Shown: piece after piece, positions 50,447-59,927 of the stretch
Numbering within the stretch: position 1 is the first letter of the stretch
Layout of the letters: each line of letters opens with the position of its first letter
Assembly (NCBI RefSeq): GCF_004795105.1
Contig: NZ_SSBL01000026.1
Coordinates: forward strand, 26,810-90,809
Reading direction: 5' to 3'
Length of the DNA stretch: 64,000 nucleotides
Source of the DNA: Streptomyces sp. A0642
GTDB lineage: Bacteria; Actinomycetota; Actinomycetes; Streptomycetales; Streptomycetaceae
The notes under the pieces: generated by a model
What the model was told of the DNA's origin: nothing
The model's database searches: none
Seen by the model: the letters and a program-made list of their open reading frames with translations, nothing else
Translations under genes and position numbers: made by a program

Positions 50447-52480
50447 GTGAGATCCACGCTCAGCCGTCGTACCACCGCGACCGGCGCTCTGATAGCCGCA
50501 GCCGCTCTCCTCGCCGTAGGAGTCCAGACCGGAACGGCCACCGCGACCCCCGGCGGCACGGCCGGAGCCACCGCCACCGCGTCCAAGGCCCGGCCCGGCG
50601 CGCTGGCCAAGCAGCTCTCGCCCTCGCAGCGGGCGGAGCTGATACGTCAGGCGAGCGCCGGCACGGCGGCCACGGCCAAGAAGCTGGGGCTCGGCTCGCA
50701 GGAGAAGCTCGTCGTCAAGGACGTCGTCCAGGACGTCGACGGCACCACGCACACGCGTTACGAGCGCACCTTCGGCGGGCTTCCCGTCCTCGGCGGCGAC
50801 CTGGTCGTCCAGGAGTCGAAGGCCGGCGCGACGCAGAGCGTCACCAAGGCGTCCAAGACCAGCTCGGCGCAGCTCAAGGCCGTCGACCTGAAGGCGTCCG
50901 TGGCCCCCGCGATCGCCGCGAAGCAGGCCGTCGGCCTCGCCAAGGCGGACGGCTCCTCCCGGACCGCGGCCGACAAGGCGCCCCGCAAGGTCGTCTGGAT
51001 GGCCTCGGGCACACCGCAGCTCGCCTACGAGACCGTGGTCGGCGGACTCCAGGAGGACGGCACCCCGAACGCCCTGCACGTCATCACCGACGCCACCTCC
51101 GGCGCGAAGCTCTACGAGTGGCAGGCCATCGAGAACGGCGTCGGCAACACCGAGTACAGCGGCCAGGTCACCCTCGGCACCTCGGGGTCGTACAACCTGA
51201 CCGACACCGCCCGCGGCAACCACAAGACGTACAACCTGAACCACGGTACGTCCGGTACGGGCACCCTCTTCTCCGGCTCCGACGACGTCTGGGGCAACGG
51301 CCTCGCCTCGAACGCGGAGACCGCGGCGGCGGACGCCCACTACGGTGCGGCCGAGACCTGGGACTACTACAAGAACGTCCACGGCCGGACCGGCATCAAG
51401 GGCGACGGCGTCGGCGCGTACTCCCGCGTCCACTACGGCAACAGCTACGTCAACGCCTTCTGGGACGACAGCTGCTTCTGCATGACCTACGGCGACGGCA
51501 GCGGCAACGCCTCCCCGCTGACCTCGCTGGACGTGGCCGCGCACGAGATGACGCACGGCGTCACCTCCAACACCGCCGACCTGAACTACAGCGGTGAGTC
51601 CGGTGGCCTCAACGAGGCGACCAGCGACATCTTCGCCACCGCCGTGGAGTTCTACGCGAACAACACCACCGACAAGGGCGACTACCTCATCGGTGAGAAG
51701 ATCGACATCAACGGCGACGGCACCCCGCTGCGCTACCAGGACAAGCCGAGCAGGGACGGCGGCTCGAAGGACTCCTGGTACTCGGGCATCGGGAGCATCG
51801 ACGTCCACTACTCGTCGGGCCCGGCCAACCACTTCTTCTACCTTCTCTCGGAAGGCAGCGGCGCCAAGACCATCAACGGCGTCTCCTACAACTCCCCGAC
51901 CTCCGACGGCCTGCCGGTGACCGGCATCGGCCGCGACAAGGCCGCGCTGATCTGGTTCAAGGCGCTCACCACCAAGTTCACCTCCACGACCAACTACGCC
52001 GCCGCCCGCACGGGCACGCTCGCCGCGGCCGGTGAGCTGTACGGCACGACCAGCGCCGAGTACAAGTCCGTCGCCGACGCCTGGGCCGGCATCAACGTCG
52101 GCTCGCGCCCCGGCGGCGGCACCGACCCGGGCGGCACGGTCTTCGAGAACACCACCGCCGTGGCCATCCCGGACAGCGGCTCGGCCGTCACCAGCTCGGT
52201 CAACGTCACGGGCCGCACGGGCAACGCCCCCAGCACCCTCAAGGTCGGCGTGGACATCACCCACACCTACCGCGGTGACCTGGTCATCGACCTCGTCGCC
52301 CCGGACGGCACCGCCTACCGGCTGAAGAACTCCTCGTCGAGCGACTCGGCGGACAACGTGCAGACGACGTACACCGTCAACGCCTCCTCGGAGGTGGCGA
52401 ACGGCACCTGGAAGCTCAAGGTCCAGGACGTCTACTCGGGCGACACCGGCAAGATCAACAGCTTCAAGCTGACCTTCTGA
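50447..52480 (+). CDS. Secreted M4 (thermolysin-type) neutral metalloprotease with P-domain
   Basis: A 677-aa pre-pro-enzyme. A Sec-type signal (RSTLSRRTT then a hydrophobic core to about residue 36) is followed by an FTP/PepSY propeptide that blocks the enzyme until cleaved (to about residue 215). The catalytic domain has the zinc motif HEMTH (366-370) and the third ligand Glu390 in GGLNEATSD, the exact M4 spacing. The last ~120 residues after PGGGTDPGG form a proprotein convertase P-domain (FENTTAVAIPDSGSA, HTYRGDLVIDLVAPDG), common at the end of secreted Streptomyces proteases. The GTG at 50447 follows AAGGAG at 5 nt. It probably degrades extracellular protein during growth on complex media. 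A strong hairpin follows. Confidence 0.96.
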   Translation: MRSTLSRRTTATGALIAAAALLAVGVQTGTATATPGGTAGATATASKARPGALAKQLSPSQRAELIRQASAGTAATAKKLGLGSQEKLVVKDVVQDVDGTTHTRYERTFGGLPVLGGDLVVQESKAGATQSVTKASKTSSAQLKAVDLKASVAPAIAAKQAVGLAKADGSSRTAADKAPRKVVWMASGTPQLAYETVVGGLQEDGTPNALHVITDATSGAKLYEWQAIENGVGNTEYSGQVTLGTSGSYNLTDTARGNHKTYNLNHGTSGTGTLFSGSDDVWGNGLASNAETAAADAHYGAAETWDYYKNVHGRTGIKGDGVGAYSRVHYGNSYVNAFWDDSCFCMTYGDGSGNASPLTSLDVAAHEMTHGVTSNTADLNYSGESGGLNEATSDIFATAVEFYANNTTDKGDYLIGEKIDINGDGTPLRYQDKPSRDGGSKDSWYSGIGSIDVHYSSGPANHFFYLLSEGSGAKTINGVSYNSPTSDGLPVTGIGRDKAALIWFKALTTKFTSTTNYAAARTGTLAAAGELYGTTSAEYKSVADAWAGINVGSRPGGGTDPGGTVFENTTAVAIPDSGSAVTSSVNVTGRTGNAPSTLKVGVDITHTYRGDLVIDLVAPDGTAYRLKNSSSSDSADNVQTTYTVNASSEVANGTWKLKVQDVYSGDTGKINSFKLTF

Positions 52481-52513
52481 ACCGGCACCGCCGCCCGACG
52501 CACGACTGATACG

Positions 52514-52553
52514 GCAGCCGCCCGGGAGGAGATCACTCCTCCCGGGCGGCTGC
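52514..52553. terminator. Perfect 18-bp bidirectional terminator hairpin
   Basis: 18-bp perfect arms (52514-52531 and 52536-52553) with a 4-nt loop, sitting between the convergent metalloprotease (stop 52480) and glgP (stop 52582) genes. It can serve both strands. Confidence 0.85.
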
Positions 52554-52581
52554 GTGCGATTCGGCGCGGCTCAGGGCCGGT

Positions 52582-55185
52582 TCAGCGCATCAGGACGCCC
52601 GCGCCCTCGCCCGTCGCCTCCGTCGGCTGGGCGACCAGGCCGAGTTCGGCGCCGGTGGCCAGCAGCCGGTGGGACGGCAGCACCCGCACGGTGTAGCCGT
52701 ACGGACCGGTGCGGTCCAGGGCGAGCGGGCCGTCGTACAGCCAGCGGCCCTCCAGATCCTGGCCGCCCGCCGGCTTCAGCGGGAACACCTGGGCGTCCGA
52801 GATCGCGTCGGCGGAGTCCACGCGCCCGGCCACCGCCTGCACCTCCACGTCGTCCGGCTCCAGCACCCCGAGCGTGATCCGGACCCGCAGCGCGAGGGTC
52901 GAGCCCAGTTCCGCCGAGCTGCCGGCGCCGGTCGGCGTCACCGCCTCGACATGGTCGACGGCCACGCGCGGCCAGGCCGCCCGGACCTTGGCCTTCCAGC
53001 CCGCGAGTTCCTGTGCCGCGGCGGGGTCCAGGGTGCGCCGGGCCTGCGCCGCGGGGGCGTACAGCCGCTCCACGTACTCCCGGACCATCCGGTCGGCGAG
53101 GACCTTGGGGCCCAGCGTGCCCAGGGTGCGGCGGACCATCTCGATCCAGCGCCCGGGAAGCCCCTCCTCCCCCTGGTCGTAGAAGCGCGGGGCGACCCGG
53201 TCCTCGATCAGCTCGTAGAGGGCGCCCGCCTCCAGGTCGTCGCGCCGGTCCTCGTCCAGCGCGGAGCCGTCGGCGGTGGGGATGGCCCAGCCGAAGTCCG
53301 GCTCGAACCACTCGTCCCACCAGCCGTCCAGGACGGACAGGTTGAGGCCGCCGTTGAGCGCGGCCTTCATCCCGCTCGTACCGCAGGCCTCCAGCGGGCG
53401 CAGCGGGTTGTTCAGCCAGACATCGCAGCCCGGGTAGAGCTTCTGCGCCATCGCCATCCCGTAGTCGGGCAGGAAGACGATGCGGTGGCGCACCCGGGGG
53501 TCGTCGGCGAACCGGACCAGCTCCTGGACCAGCCGTTTCCCGCCGTCGTCGGCCGGATGCGCCTTGCCCGCGACGACGATCTGGATCGGGCGCTCCGGAT
53601 GCAGGAGCAGCCGCCGCAGCCGGTCCCGGTCGCGCAGCATGAGGGTCAGGCGCTTGTACGAGGGCACCCTGCGGGCGAAGCCGATGGTCAGCACGCCGGG
53701 GTCCAGCACCCCGTCGATCCAGCCGAGTTCGGCGGGCTCGGCGCCTCGGTTGCGCCACGAGTCGTGCAGCCGCCGGCGCACCTCGGTGACCAGCTGTTCG
53801 CGCAGGGTGCGGCGCAGGTCCCAGAGCTGCCGGTCGGGGATCCGCGCGACGGAGTCCCACCGGCCGGGGGTACCGCCGGACTCGGCGCGCAGCCGGTAGA
53901 CCTCGGGGGCGACCCAGGTGGGTGCGTGGACCCCGTTGGTCACGGAGGTGATCGGCACCTCGGGGGCGTCGAAGCCCGGCCAGAGCCCGGCGAACATCTC
54001 CCGGCTGACGGCGCCGTGCAGGGTGGAGACCCCGTTGGCGCGCTGGGCGAGCCGGAGCCCCATGACCGCCATGTTGAAGACGCCCGGATCGCCGCCCGCG
54101 TAGGTCTCCATGCCCAGGTGCAGGATGCGGTCGGCCGGCACGCCGGGCAGTTCGCCGTCGTCGCCGAAGTGGCGGGCGACCAGGTCGCGGTCGAAGCGGT
54201 CGATGCCGGCGGGGACGGGCGTGTGGGTGGTGAAGACGGTACCGGCGCGGACGGACTCCACCGCGGCGTCGAAGTCGAGGCCGGTTCCGGAGAGCTCCCG
54301 GATGCGTTCGAGTCCGAGGAAGCCGGCGTGGCCCTCGTTGGTGTGGAAGACCTCGGGGGCCGGGTGGCCGGTGAGCCGGCAGTAGGTCCGCACCGCGCGC
54401 ACCCCGCCGATGCCCAGCAGCATCTCCTGGAGCAGCCGGTGTTCGCTGCCGCCGCCGTAGAGCCGGTCGGTGACCTCGCGTTCGAGGGGGGCGTTGTCCT
54501 CGACGTCGGAGTCGAGCATCAGCAGCGGCACCCGGCCGACCTGGGCCTGCCAGATCTGGGCGTGCAGCGAGCGGCCGCCGGGAAGGGCCAGGACGACCTG
54601 GCTGGGTGTCCCGTCGGCCTCGCGCAGGAGCGTGACCGGGAGTTCGTTCGGGTCGAGGACGGGATAGCGCTCCTGCTGCCAGCCGTCGCGCGAGAGGCTC
54701 TGGCGGAAGTAGCCGTGGCGGTAGAGCAGGCCCACGCCGACGAGGGGGACGCCCAGGTCGCTGGCGGCCTTCAGATGGTCTCCGGCGAGGATGCCGAGTC
54801 CGCCGGAGTACTGGGGCAGGGCCGCCGTGACGCCGAACTCGGGCGAGAAGTAGGCGATGGCGGCGGGGAGCCCGTCGCCCTGGGCGCGCTGCTCCTGGTA
54901 CCACCGGGGGCCCTCCAGGTACTCCCGGAGGTCGGCGGACACCTCGGTGAGCCGGCGCAGGAACTGCTCGTCCCCGGCCAGCTCGGCGAGGCGTCCGGCG
55001 GACACGGCGCCGAGCATGCGCACGGGGTCGCACTCCGCCGTCCGGCCGGCCACCGGGTCGACGGCCTGGAAGAGCTCTCGGGTCTCGGTATGCCAGGACC
55101 AGCGCAGGTTGCGCGCGAGGTCGCTGAGCGGTTGCAGGGGATCGGGGAGGACGGGACGCACGGTGAACCGACGAATGGCCTTCAC
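52582..55185 (-). CDS. glgP: Alpha-glucan (glycogen/maltodextrin) phosphorylase GlgP
   Basis: An 867-aa PLP enzyme releasing glucose-1-phosphate from the ends of alpha-1,4-glucan. It is of the shorter bacterial type whose N-terminus reads KAIRRFTVRPVLPDPLQPL and DLARNLRWSWH. The PLP and phosphate region is visible as YPGCDVWLNNPLRPLEACGT followed by SGMKAALNG. Internal segments ITSVTNGVHAPTWV and IGFARRVPSYKR fit the family. The GTG at 55185 (reads M/V-KAIRR) is chosen because AAAGGTGG precedes it; a GTG three codons earlier would overlap that ribosome site. It diverges from glgE, with 762 bp between. Its product and GlgE's maltosyl chemistry draw on the same glucan pool. Confidence 0.95.
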   Translation of the reverse strand: MKAIRRFTVRPVLPDPLQPLSDLARNLRWSWHTETRELFQAVDPVAGRTAECDPVRMLGAVSAGRLAELAGDEQFLRRLTEVSADLREYLEGPRWYQEQRAQGDGLPAAIAYFSPEFGVTAALPQYSGGLGILAGDHLKAASDLGVPLVGVGLLYRHGYFRQSLSRDGWQQERYPVLDPNELPVTLLREADGTPSQVVLALPGGRSLHAQIWQAQVGRVPLLMLDSDVEDNAPLEREVTDRLYGGGSEHRLLQEMLLGIGGVRAVRTYCRLTGHPAPEVFHTNEGHAGFLGLERIRELSGTGLDFDAAVESVRAGTVFTTHTPVPAGIDRFDRDLVARHFGDDGELPGVPADRILHLGMETYAGGDPGVFNMAVMGLRLAQRANGVSTLHGAVSREMFAGLWPGFDAPEVPITSVTNGVHAPTWVAPEVYRLRAESGGTPGRWDSVARIPDRQLWDLRRTLREQLVTEVRRRLHDSWRNRGAEPAELGWIDGVLDPGVLTIGFARRVPSYKRLTLMLRDRDRLRRLLLHPERPIQIVVAGKAHPADDGGKRLVQELVRFADDPRVRHRIVFLPDYGMAMAQKLYPGCDVWLNNPLRPLEACGTSGMKAALNGGLNLSVLDGWWDEWFEPDFGWAIPTADGSALDEDRRDDLEAGALYELIEDRVAPRFYDQGEEGLPGRWIEMVRRTLGTLGPKVLADRMVREYVERLYAPAAQARRTLDPAAAQELAGWKAKVRAAWPRVAVDHVEAVTPTGAGSSAELGSTLALRVRITLGVLEPDDVEVQAVAGRVDSADAISDAQVFPLKPAGGQDLEGRWLYDGPLALDRTGPYGYTVRVLPSHRLLATGAELGLVAQPTEATGEGAGVLMR

Positions 55186-55947
55186 GTATTCCACCTTTAC
55201 AGGGGACCCACGAATCCGGGCGGACGCACCGCTGTGTGCGCCGCTCCATCACCCTCGACGGTAGTGGTACGCGGCCTGCCGGGACCACGGCGCATGACCG
55301 GCCGGGGTGTGCGACCCCTGACGGTCCGGCCGCTCCCGCCGCCGGCATCTCTCGTCCATCCCGCACCACCCGCAGATCCAGGCACATCCGTCACAGGCGT
55401 TATGGCCGATTCCCTGCCCTCATGCGGCCTTGTGGGGGTAGGCGTCACAGGGAAAGCTGCCGTGTGGCGCCCGTACCGCCCCGCGTGCGCCGGCTCCGCG
55501 CAATCCCGCGCACGCGCGGCGGAGCCGGGCGCATTCGGAACGTCACAGATACGCCCGAGTAGTTAACACACCACCGGATTGGCCCACCGAGATCCGTGGG
55601 AAGGCTTCTCCGGTACCGGAACGAATGCATTCGGATGAGAGCTGAAGGCGATCCGTAACCGCCCCGCGCACGATTCATCCCCTGTCCACCGGCGATCCGC
55701 TCTTCGTTCGTATGCAATCGCCCCGGCGACCCACGCATTCGGTCCACGCCCGTGCACCCGACCGTCCACCTCCTCCATTCGAGTGCCATTCGAGTGAACG
55801 CGGACAGGAGCGGCCATGCCCACACCCCATCAGTCACCGACCGAGCAGCTAGAAAGGACCGAACCCCACTGTCGCGGCGCACGCGTCCCTCCCTCTCCGC
55901 CCCCTTCGCGCCTTGCCGAGTCCGAGCTCCAGTCCCCAGGTGATTCC
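55186..55947. promoter_or_regulatory. Divergent glgP/glgE control region with repeated motifs
   Basis: A 762-bp gene-free stretch with promoters in both directions. CCATTCGAGTG is repeated head to tail with no spacer (55775-55785 and 55786-55796). GCATTCGG occurs at 55531, 55627 and 55735; the second lies in the 12-bp palindrome CGAATGCATTCG (55622-55633). CGTCACAG occurs at 55389, 55443 and 55541. These may be binding sites for a carbohydrate or developmental regulator. In-frame codons upstream of the chosen glgE start (from 55816) are not protein-like. Confidence 0.5.
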
Positions 55948-57987
55948 ATGATCGGTCGCATTCCCGTCCTCGACGTCCGTCCGCTCGTCGACTGCGGCAG
56001 AAGGCCCGCCAAGGCCGTCGCCGGCGAAACCTTCCAGGTCACCGCGACCGTCTTCCGAGAGGGCCATGACGCGGTGGCGGCCAACGTCGTCCTGCGCAGC
56101 CCGAGCGGCCGCCCCGGACCCTGGACGCCGATGCGCGAGCTCGCCCCCGGCACCGACCGCTGGGGCGCCGACGTGACCCCGGACGCCGAGGGCCGCTGGA
56201 CGTACAAGGTCGAGGCCTGGAGCGACCCGGTCGCCACCTGGCTCCACGCGGCGAAGATCAAGATCCCGGCGGGGATCGACACCGCGCTCGTCCTGGCCGA
56301 GGGCGCCGAGCTGTTCGAGCGGGCCGCCGGGGGCGTGCCGAAGCGTGACGGGCGTGAGGCGGTGCTGGCCGCGGTCGACGCCCTGCGCGACGAGTCCCGG
56401 CCGGCCGCCGCCCGGCTGGCCGGGGCACTCGCCCCGGAGGCGGCCGCCGCGCTGGCCCGTCACCCCCTGCGCGAACTGGTCACCGCCTCCCGGCCGCACC
56501 CGCTCGTCGTCGAGCGCCGGCGCGCGCTGTTCGGCTCCTGGTACGAGCTGTTCCCCCGCTCCGAGGGGGCCAGGGTCGAACCGGCGAAGACGCCCCGCAA
56601 GGGCCGTACGGCCGGCACCGACACGGCCCCGCAGCCGCCCCGGATCATCAGCGGCACGTTCCGCACGGCGGCCGAACGGCTGCCCGCGGTCGCCGCCATG
56701 GGGTTCGACGTGGTCTACCTCCCGCCCATCCACCCCATCGGCACCACCCACCGCAAGGGCCGCAACAACTCGCTCTCCCCCGACCCGCACGACGTGGGCG
56801 TGCCGTGGGCGATCGGCTCACCCGAGGGTGGTCATGACGCGGTCCACCCGGATCTCGGCACGCTGGAGGACTTCGACCATTTCGTCGAGGCGGCCCGCAA
56901 CCTGCGCATGGAGATCGCGCTGGACTTCGCCCTCCAGTGCTCGCCGGACCACCCCTGGGTGGAGAAGCATCCCGAGTGGTTCCATCACCGGGCGGACGGC
57001 ACCATCGCCTATGCGGAGAATCCTCCGAAGAAATACCAGGACATCTATCCGATCGCCTTCGACAAGGATCTCCGGGGCCTGGTCACGGAGACCGTACGCA
57101 TCCTGCGCTTCTGGATGGATCGCGGCGTACGCATCTTCCGGGTCGACAATCCGCACACCAAGCCGGTGATCTTCTGGGAAAAGGTGATCGCCGAGATCAA
57201 CGGCACCGACCCCGACGTCATCTTCCTGGCCGAGGCGTTCACCCGCCCCGCCATGATGCGCGCCCTGGCGACGGTCGGATTCCAGCAGTCGTACACCTAC
57301 TTCACCTGGCGCAACAGCCGTCAGGAAATCACGGAGTACGTGACCGAGCTGGCCGGTGAGTCGGCCTCCGTCATGAGGCCCAATTTCTTCGTGAACACCC
57401 CCGACATCCTTCCCGGTTACCTCCAGGAGGGCGGCAGGCCGGCTTTCGAGGCACGGGCGGTGCTCGCGGCGACCCTCTCCCCGTCCTGGGGGGTGTACGC
57501 GGGGTTCGAGCTGTGCGAGAACACCCCGGTCCGCAACGGCAGTGAGGAGTACCTCGACTCGGAGAAGTACGAGATCCGGCCCAGGGACTGGGAAGCCGCC
57601 GAGCGCGAGGGCCGGTCGCTGGCCCCGCTCATCACCACACTCAACCGGATCAGGCGCCGTCACCCGGCGCTGCAGCAGCTGCGTGACGTGCACTTCCACT
57701 CGTCCGACAACGACGCCCTGATCGTGTACAGCAAGCGCTCCGGTTCGAACATCGTTCTGACGGTCGTCAACCTCGACCCGCACCACACCCAGGAGGCGAC
57801 CGTCTCGTTGGACATGCCGCACCTCGGCCTCGACCGGCACGAGAGCGTGCCGGTGCGCGACGAGCTCACCGGCCATTCCTATCACTGGGGCAGGACCTTC
57901 TATGTGCGTCTCGAGCCGGGCGTCACGCCCGCGCACATCGCGGTCCTGCGACCGTCCCCGCCGACCGGAGGGTCACCCACACCATGA
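55948..57987 (+). CDS. glgE: Maltosyltransferase GlgE (alpha-1,4-glucan:maltose-1-phosphate)
   Basis: A 679-aa GH13_3 enzyme that lengthens alpha-1,4-glucan by maltosyl units from maltose-1-phosphate. It has an N-terminal Ig-like domain (GRIPVLDVRPLVDCGRRPAK), then the barrel with DVVYLPPIHPIGTTHRKGRN, DFALQCSPDHPWV, the nucleophile Asp400 in FRVDNPHTKP and the acid Glu429 in FLAEAFTRP; the 29-residue spacing matches Streptomyces GlgE. The ATG at 55948 follows AGGTGA and gives the usual length. Its stop overlaps the treS start (ATGA), so both are made together. With TreS, Pep2 and GlgB it forms the pathway trehalose to maltose to maltose-1-phosphate to branched glucan. Confidence 0.97.
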   Translation: MIGRIPVLDVRPLVDCGRRPAKAVAGETFQVTATVFREGHDAVAANVVLRSPSGRPGPWTPMRELAPGTDRWGADVTPDAEGRWTYKVEAWSDPVATWLHAAKIKIPAGIDTALVLAEGAELFERAAGGVPKRDGREAVLAAVDALRDESRPAAARLAGALAPEAAAALARHPLRELVTASRPHPLVVERRRALFGSWYELFPRSEGARVEPAKTPRKGRTAGTDTAPQPPRIISGTFRTAAERLPAVAAMGFDVVYLPPIHPIGTTHRKGRNNSLSPDPHDVGVPWAIGSPEGGHDAVHPDLGTLEDFDHFVEAARNLRMEIALDFALQCSPDHPWVEKHPEWFHHRADGTIAYAENPPKKYQDIYPIAFDKDLRGLVTETVRILRFWMDRGVRIFRVDNPHTKPVIFWEKVIAEINGTDPDVIFLAEAFTRPAMMRALATVGFQQSYTYFTWRNSRQEITEYVTELAGESASVMRPNFFVNTPDILPGYLQEGGRPAFEARAVLAATLSPSWGVYAGFELCENTPVRNGSEEYLDSEKYEIRPRDWEAAEREGRSLAPLITTLNRIRRRHPALQQLRDVHFHSSDNDALIVYSKRSGSNIVLTVVNLDPHHTQEATVSLDMPHLGLDRHESVPVRDELTGHSYHWGRTFYVRLEPGVTPAHIAVLRPSPPTGGSPTP

Positions 57988-59690
57988 TCGTCAATGAGCC
58001 CGTCCACGACCTCTTCGAGGACACCCCGGCCAAGGACCGCGATCCCGACTGGTTCAAGCGCGCCGTCTTCTACGAGGTCCTCGTCCGGTCCTTCCAGGAC
58101 TCCAACGGCGACGGCATCGGAGATCTGAAGGGGATCACCGCCAAGCTGGACTATCTGCAGTGGCTGGGCGTCGACTGCCTCTGGCTGCCGCCGTTCTTCA
58201 AGTCGCCGCTGCGCGACGGCGGTTACGACGTGTCCGACTACACCGCCGTGCTGCCCGAATTCGGGGATCTCGCCGACTTCGTCGAGTTCGTCGACGCCGC
58301 GCACCAGCGCGGCATGCGCGTGATCATCGACTTCGTCATGAATCACACCAGCGACCAGCACGACTGGTTCCAGCAGTCCCGTACCGACCCCGACGGTCCG
58401 TACGGCGACTACTACGTCTGGGCCGACGACGACAAGCAGTTCCAGGACGCCCGGATCATCTTCGTCGACACGGAGACGTCCAACTGGACCTTCGATCCGG
58501 TGCGCAAGCAGTACTACTGGCACCGGTTCTTCTCGCACCAGCCCGATCTCAACTACGAGAACCCGGCGGTGCAGGAGGAGATCATCTCCGCGCTGCGCTT
58601 CTGGCTGGACCTCGGCATCGACGGCTTCCGCGTCGACGCCGTGCCCTACCTCTACCAGCGGGAGGGCACCAACTGCGAGAACCTCCCGGAGACCCACGGC
58701 TTCCTCAAGCGGGTCCGCAAGGAGATCGACGCCAACTACCCCGACACGGTGCTGCTCGCCGAGGCCAACCAGTGGCCCGAGGACGTCGTCGACTACTTCG
58801 GCGACTACCAGTCCGGCGGCGACGAGTGCCACATGGCGTTCCACTTCCCGGTGATGCCGCGGATCTTCATGGCCGTCCGGCGCGAGAGCCGCTACCCGGT
58901 CTCGGAAATCCTGGCCAAGACACCGGCGATCCCGTCGGGCTGCCAGTGGGGCATCTTCCTGCGCAACCACGACGAGCTGACGCTCGAGATGGTCACGGAC
59001 GAAGAACGCGACTACATGTACGCGGAGTACGCCAAGGACCCGCGGATGCGGGCCAACATCGGCATCCGCCGCCGGCTGGCGCCGCTCCTGGACAACGACC
59101 GCAACCAGATCGAGCTGTTCACCGCGCTGCTGCTGTCGCTGCCCGGCTCCCCGATCCTCTACTACGGGGACGAGATCGGGATGGGCGACAACATCTGGCT
59201 GGGCGACCGGGACGCCGTACGCACCCCGATGCAGTGGACGCCCGACCGCAACGCCGGCTTCTCCTCCAGCGATCCGGGGCGGCTGTACCTCCCCACGATC
59301 ATGGATCCGGTCTACGGCTACCAGGTCACCAACGTCGAGGCGTCGATGGCCTCACCGTCGTCGCTGCTGCACTGGACGCGGCGGATGATCGAAATCCGCA
59401 AACAGAACCCGGCGTTCGGCCTCGGCTCCTACAACGAGCTGCCGTCCTCCAACCCCGCCGTGCTCGCCTTCACCCGTGAGCACGGGGACGATCTCGTGCT
59501 GTGCGTGCACAACTTCTCGCGGTTCGCACAGCCGACGGAACTCGATCTGAGGTCCTTCAACGGGCGTCATCCGGTGGAGCTGATCGGCGGGGTGCGCTTC
59601 CCCGCCATCGGTCAGTGGCCCTACCTGCTGACTCTCGCGGGACACGGCTTCTACTGGTTCCGGCTGCGCAAGGACGCACCGCCGAGCTGA
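57984..59690 (+). CDS. treS: Trehalose synthase TreS
   Basis: A 568-aa GH13_16 enzyme interconverting trehalose and maltose. Visible motifs: DWFKRAVFYEVLVRSFQDSN at the start, DFVMNHTSDQHDWF, the nucleophile Asp218 in GFRVDAVPYL, the acid Glu260 in LLAEANQWPEDV and FLRNHDELTLEMV with the third acidic residue. There is no fused maltokinase domain; that activity is the separate gene at 59928. It is coupled to glgE by an ATGA overlap and is followed by a terminator hairpin. It feeds maltose to the kinase or drains it to trehalose. Confidence 0.97.
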   Translation: MIVNEPVHDLFEDTPAKDRDPDWFKRAVFYEVLVRSFQDSNGDGIGDLKGITAKLDYLQWLGVDCLWLPPFFKSPLRDGGYDVSDYTAVLPEFGDLADFVEFVDAAHQRGMRVIIDFVMNHTSDQHDWFQQSRTDPDGPYGDYYVWADDDKQFQDARIIFVDTETSNWTFDPVRKQYYWHRFFSHQPDLNYENPAVQEEIISALRFWLDLGIDGFRVDAVPYLYQREGTNCENLPETHGFLKRVRKEIDANYPDTVLLAEANQWPEDVVDYFGDYQSGGDECHMAFHFPVMPRIFMAVRRESRYPVSEILAKTPAIPSGCQWGIFLRNHDELTLEMVTDEERDYMYAEYAKDPRMRANIGIRRRLAPLLDNDRNQIELFTALLLSLPGSPILYYGDEIGMGDNIWLGDRDAVRTPMQWTPDRNAGFSSSDPGRLYLPTIMDPVYGYQVTNVEASMASPSSLLHWTRRMIEIRKQNPAFGLGSYNELPSSNPAVLAFTREHGDDLVLCVHNFSRFAQPTELDLRSFNGRHPVELIGGVRFPAIGQWPYLLTLAGHGFYWFRLRKDAPPS

Positions 59691-59716
59691 TGCGGGGAGG
59701 GCTCGCGGCCTTACCG

Positions 59717-59740
59717 GCGGGGCGGTTTCCTCCGCCCCGC
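59717..59740 (+). terminator. GC hairpin after treS
   Basis: 9-bp arms GCGGGGCGG (59717-59725) and CCGCCCCGC (59732-59740) with a T-containing 6-nt loop, 27 bp past the treS stop. The rest of the 237-bp gap (to 59927) should hold a promoter for the kinase and glgB, though no clear boxes were seen. Confidence 0.6.
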
Positions 59741-59927
59741 ACGGGGCACTCTCCCCCATATCGAGTGCTTCCGTGGCCTTCTTGGATCTTCCTGGCGTTT
59801 CGATCACCCGAGTCGAGTCCGTACGGACCATCCTGACCCGACACGTCCCGCACAGCCGGACAGCTAAAGCCGCAATCCGGGACACTCTTCGCATCCTGTG
59901 GTGTGCCCGGGGAAAGGACGCGATGCC

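Noticed and set aside
52669..55566. Long plus-strand frame opposite glgP
   Set aside because: Antisense shadow of a clear phosphorylase gene; composition is Gly/Ala/Arg/Val-biased without domains.
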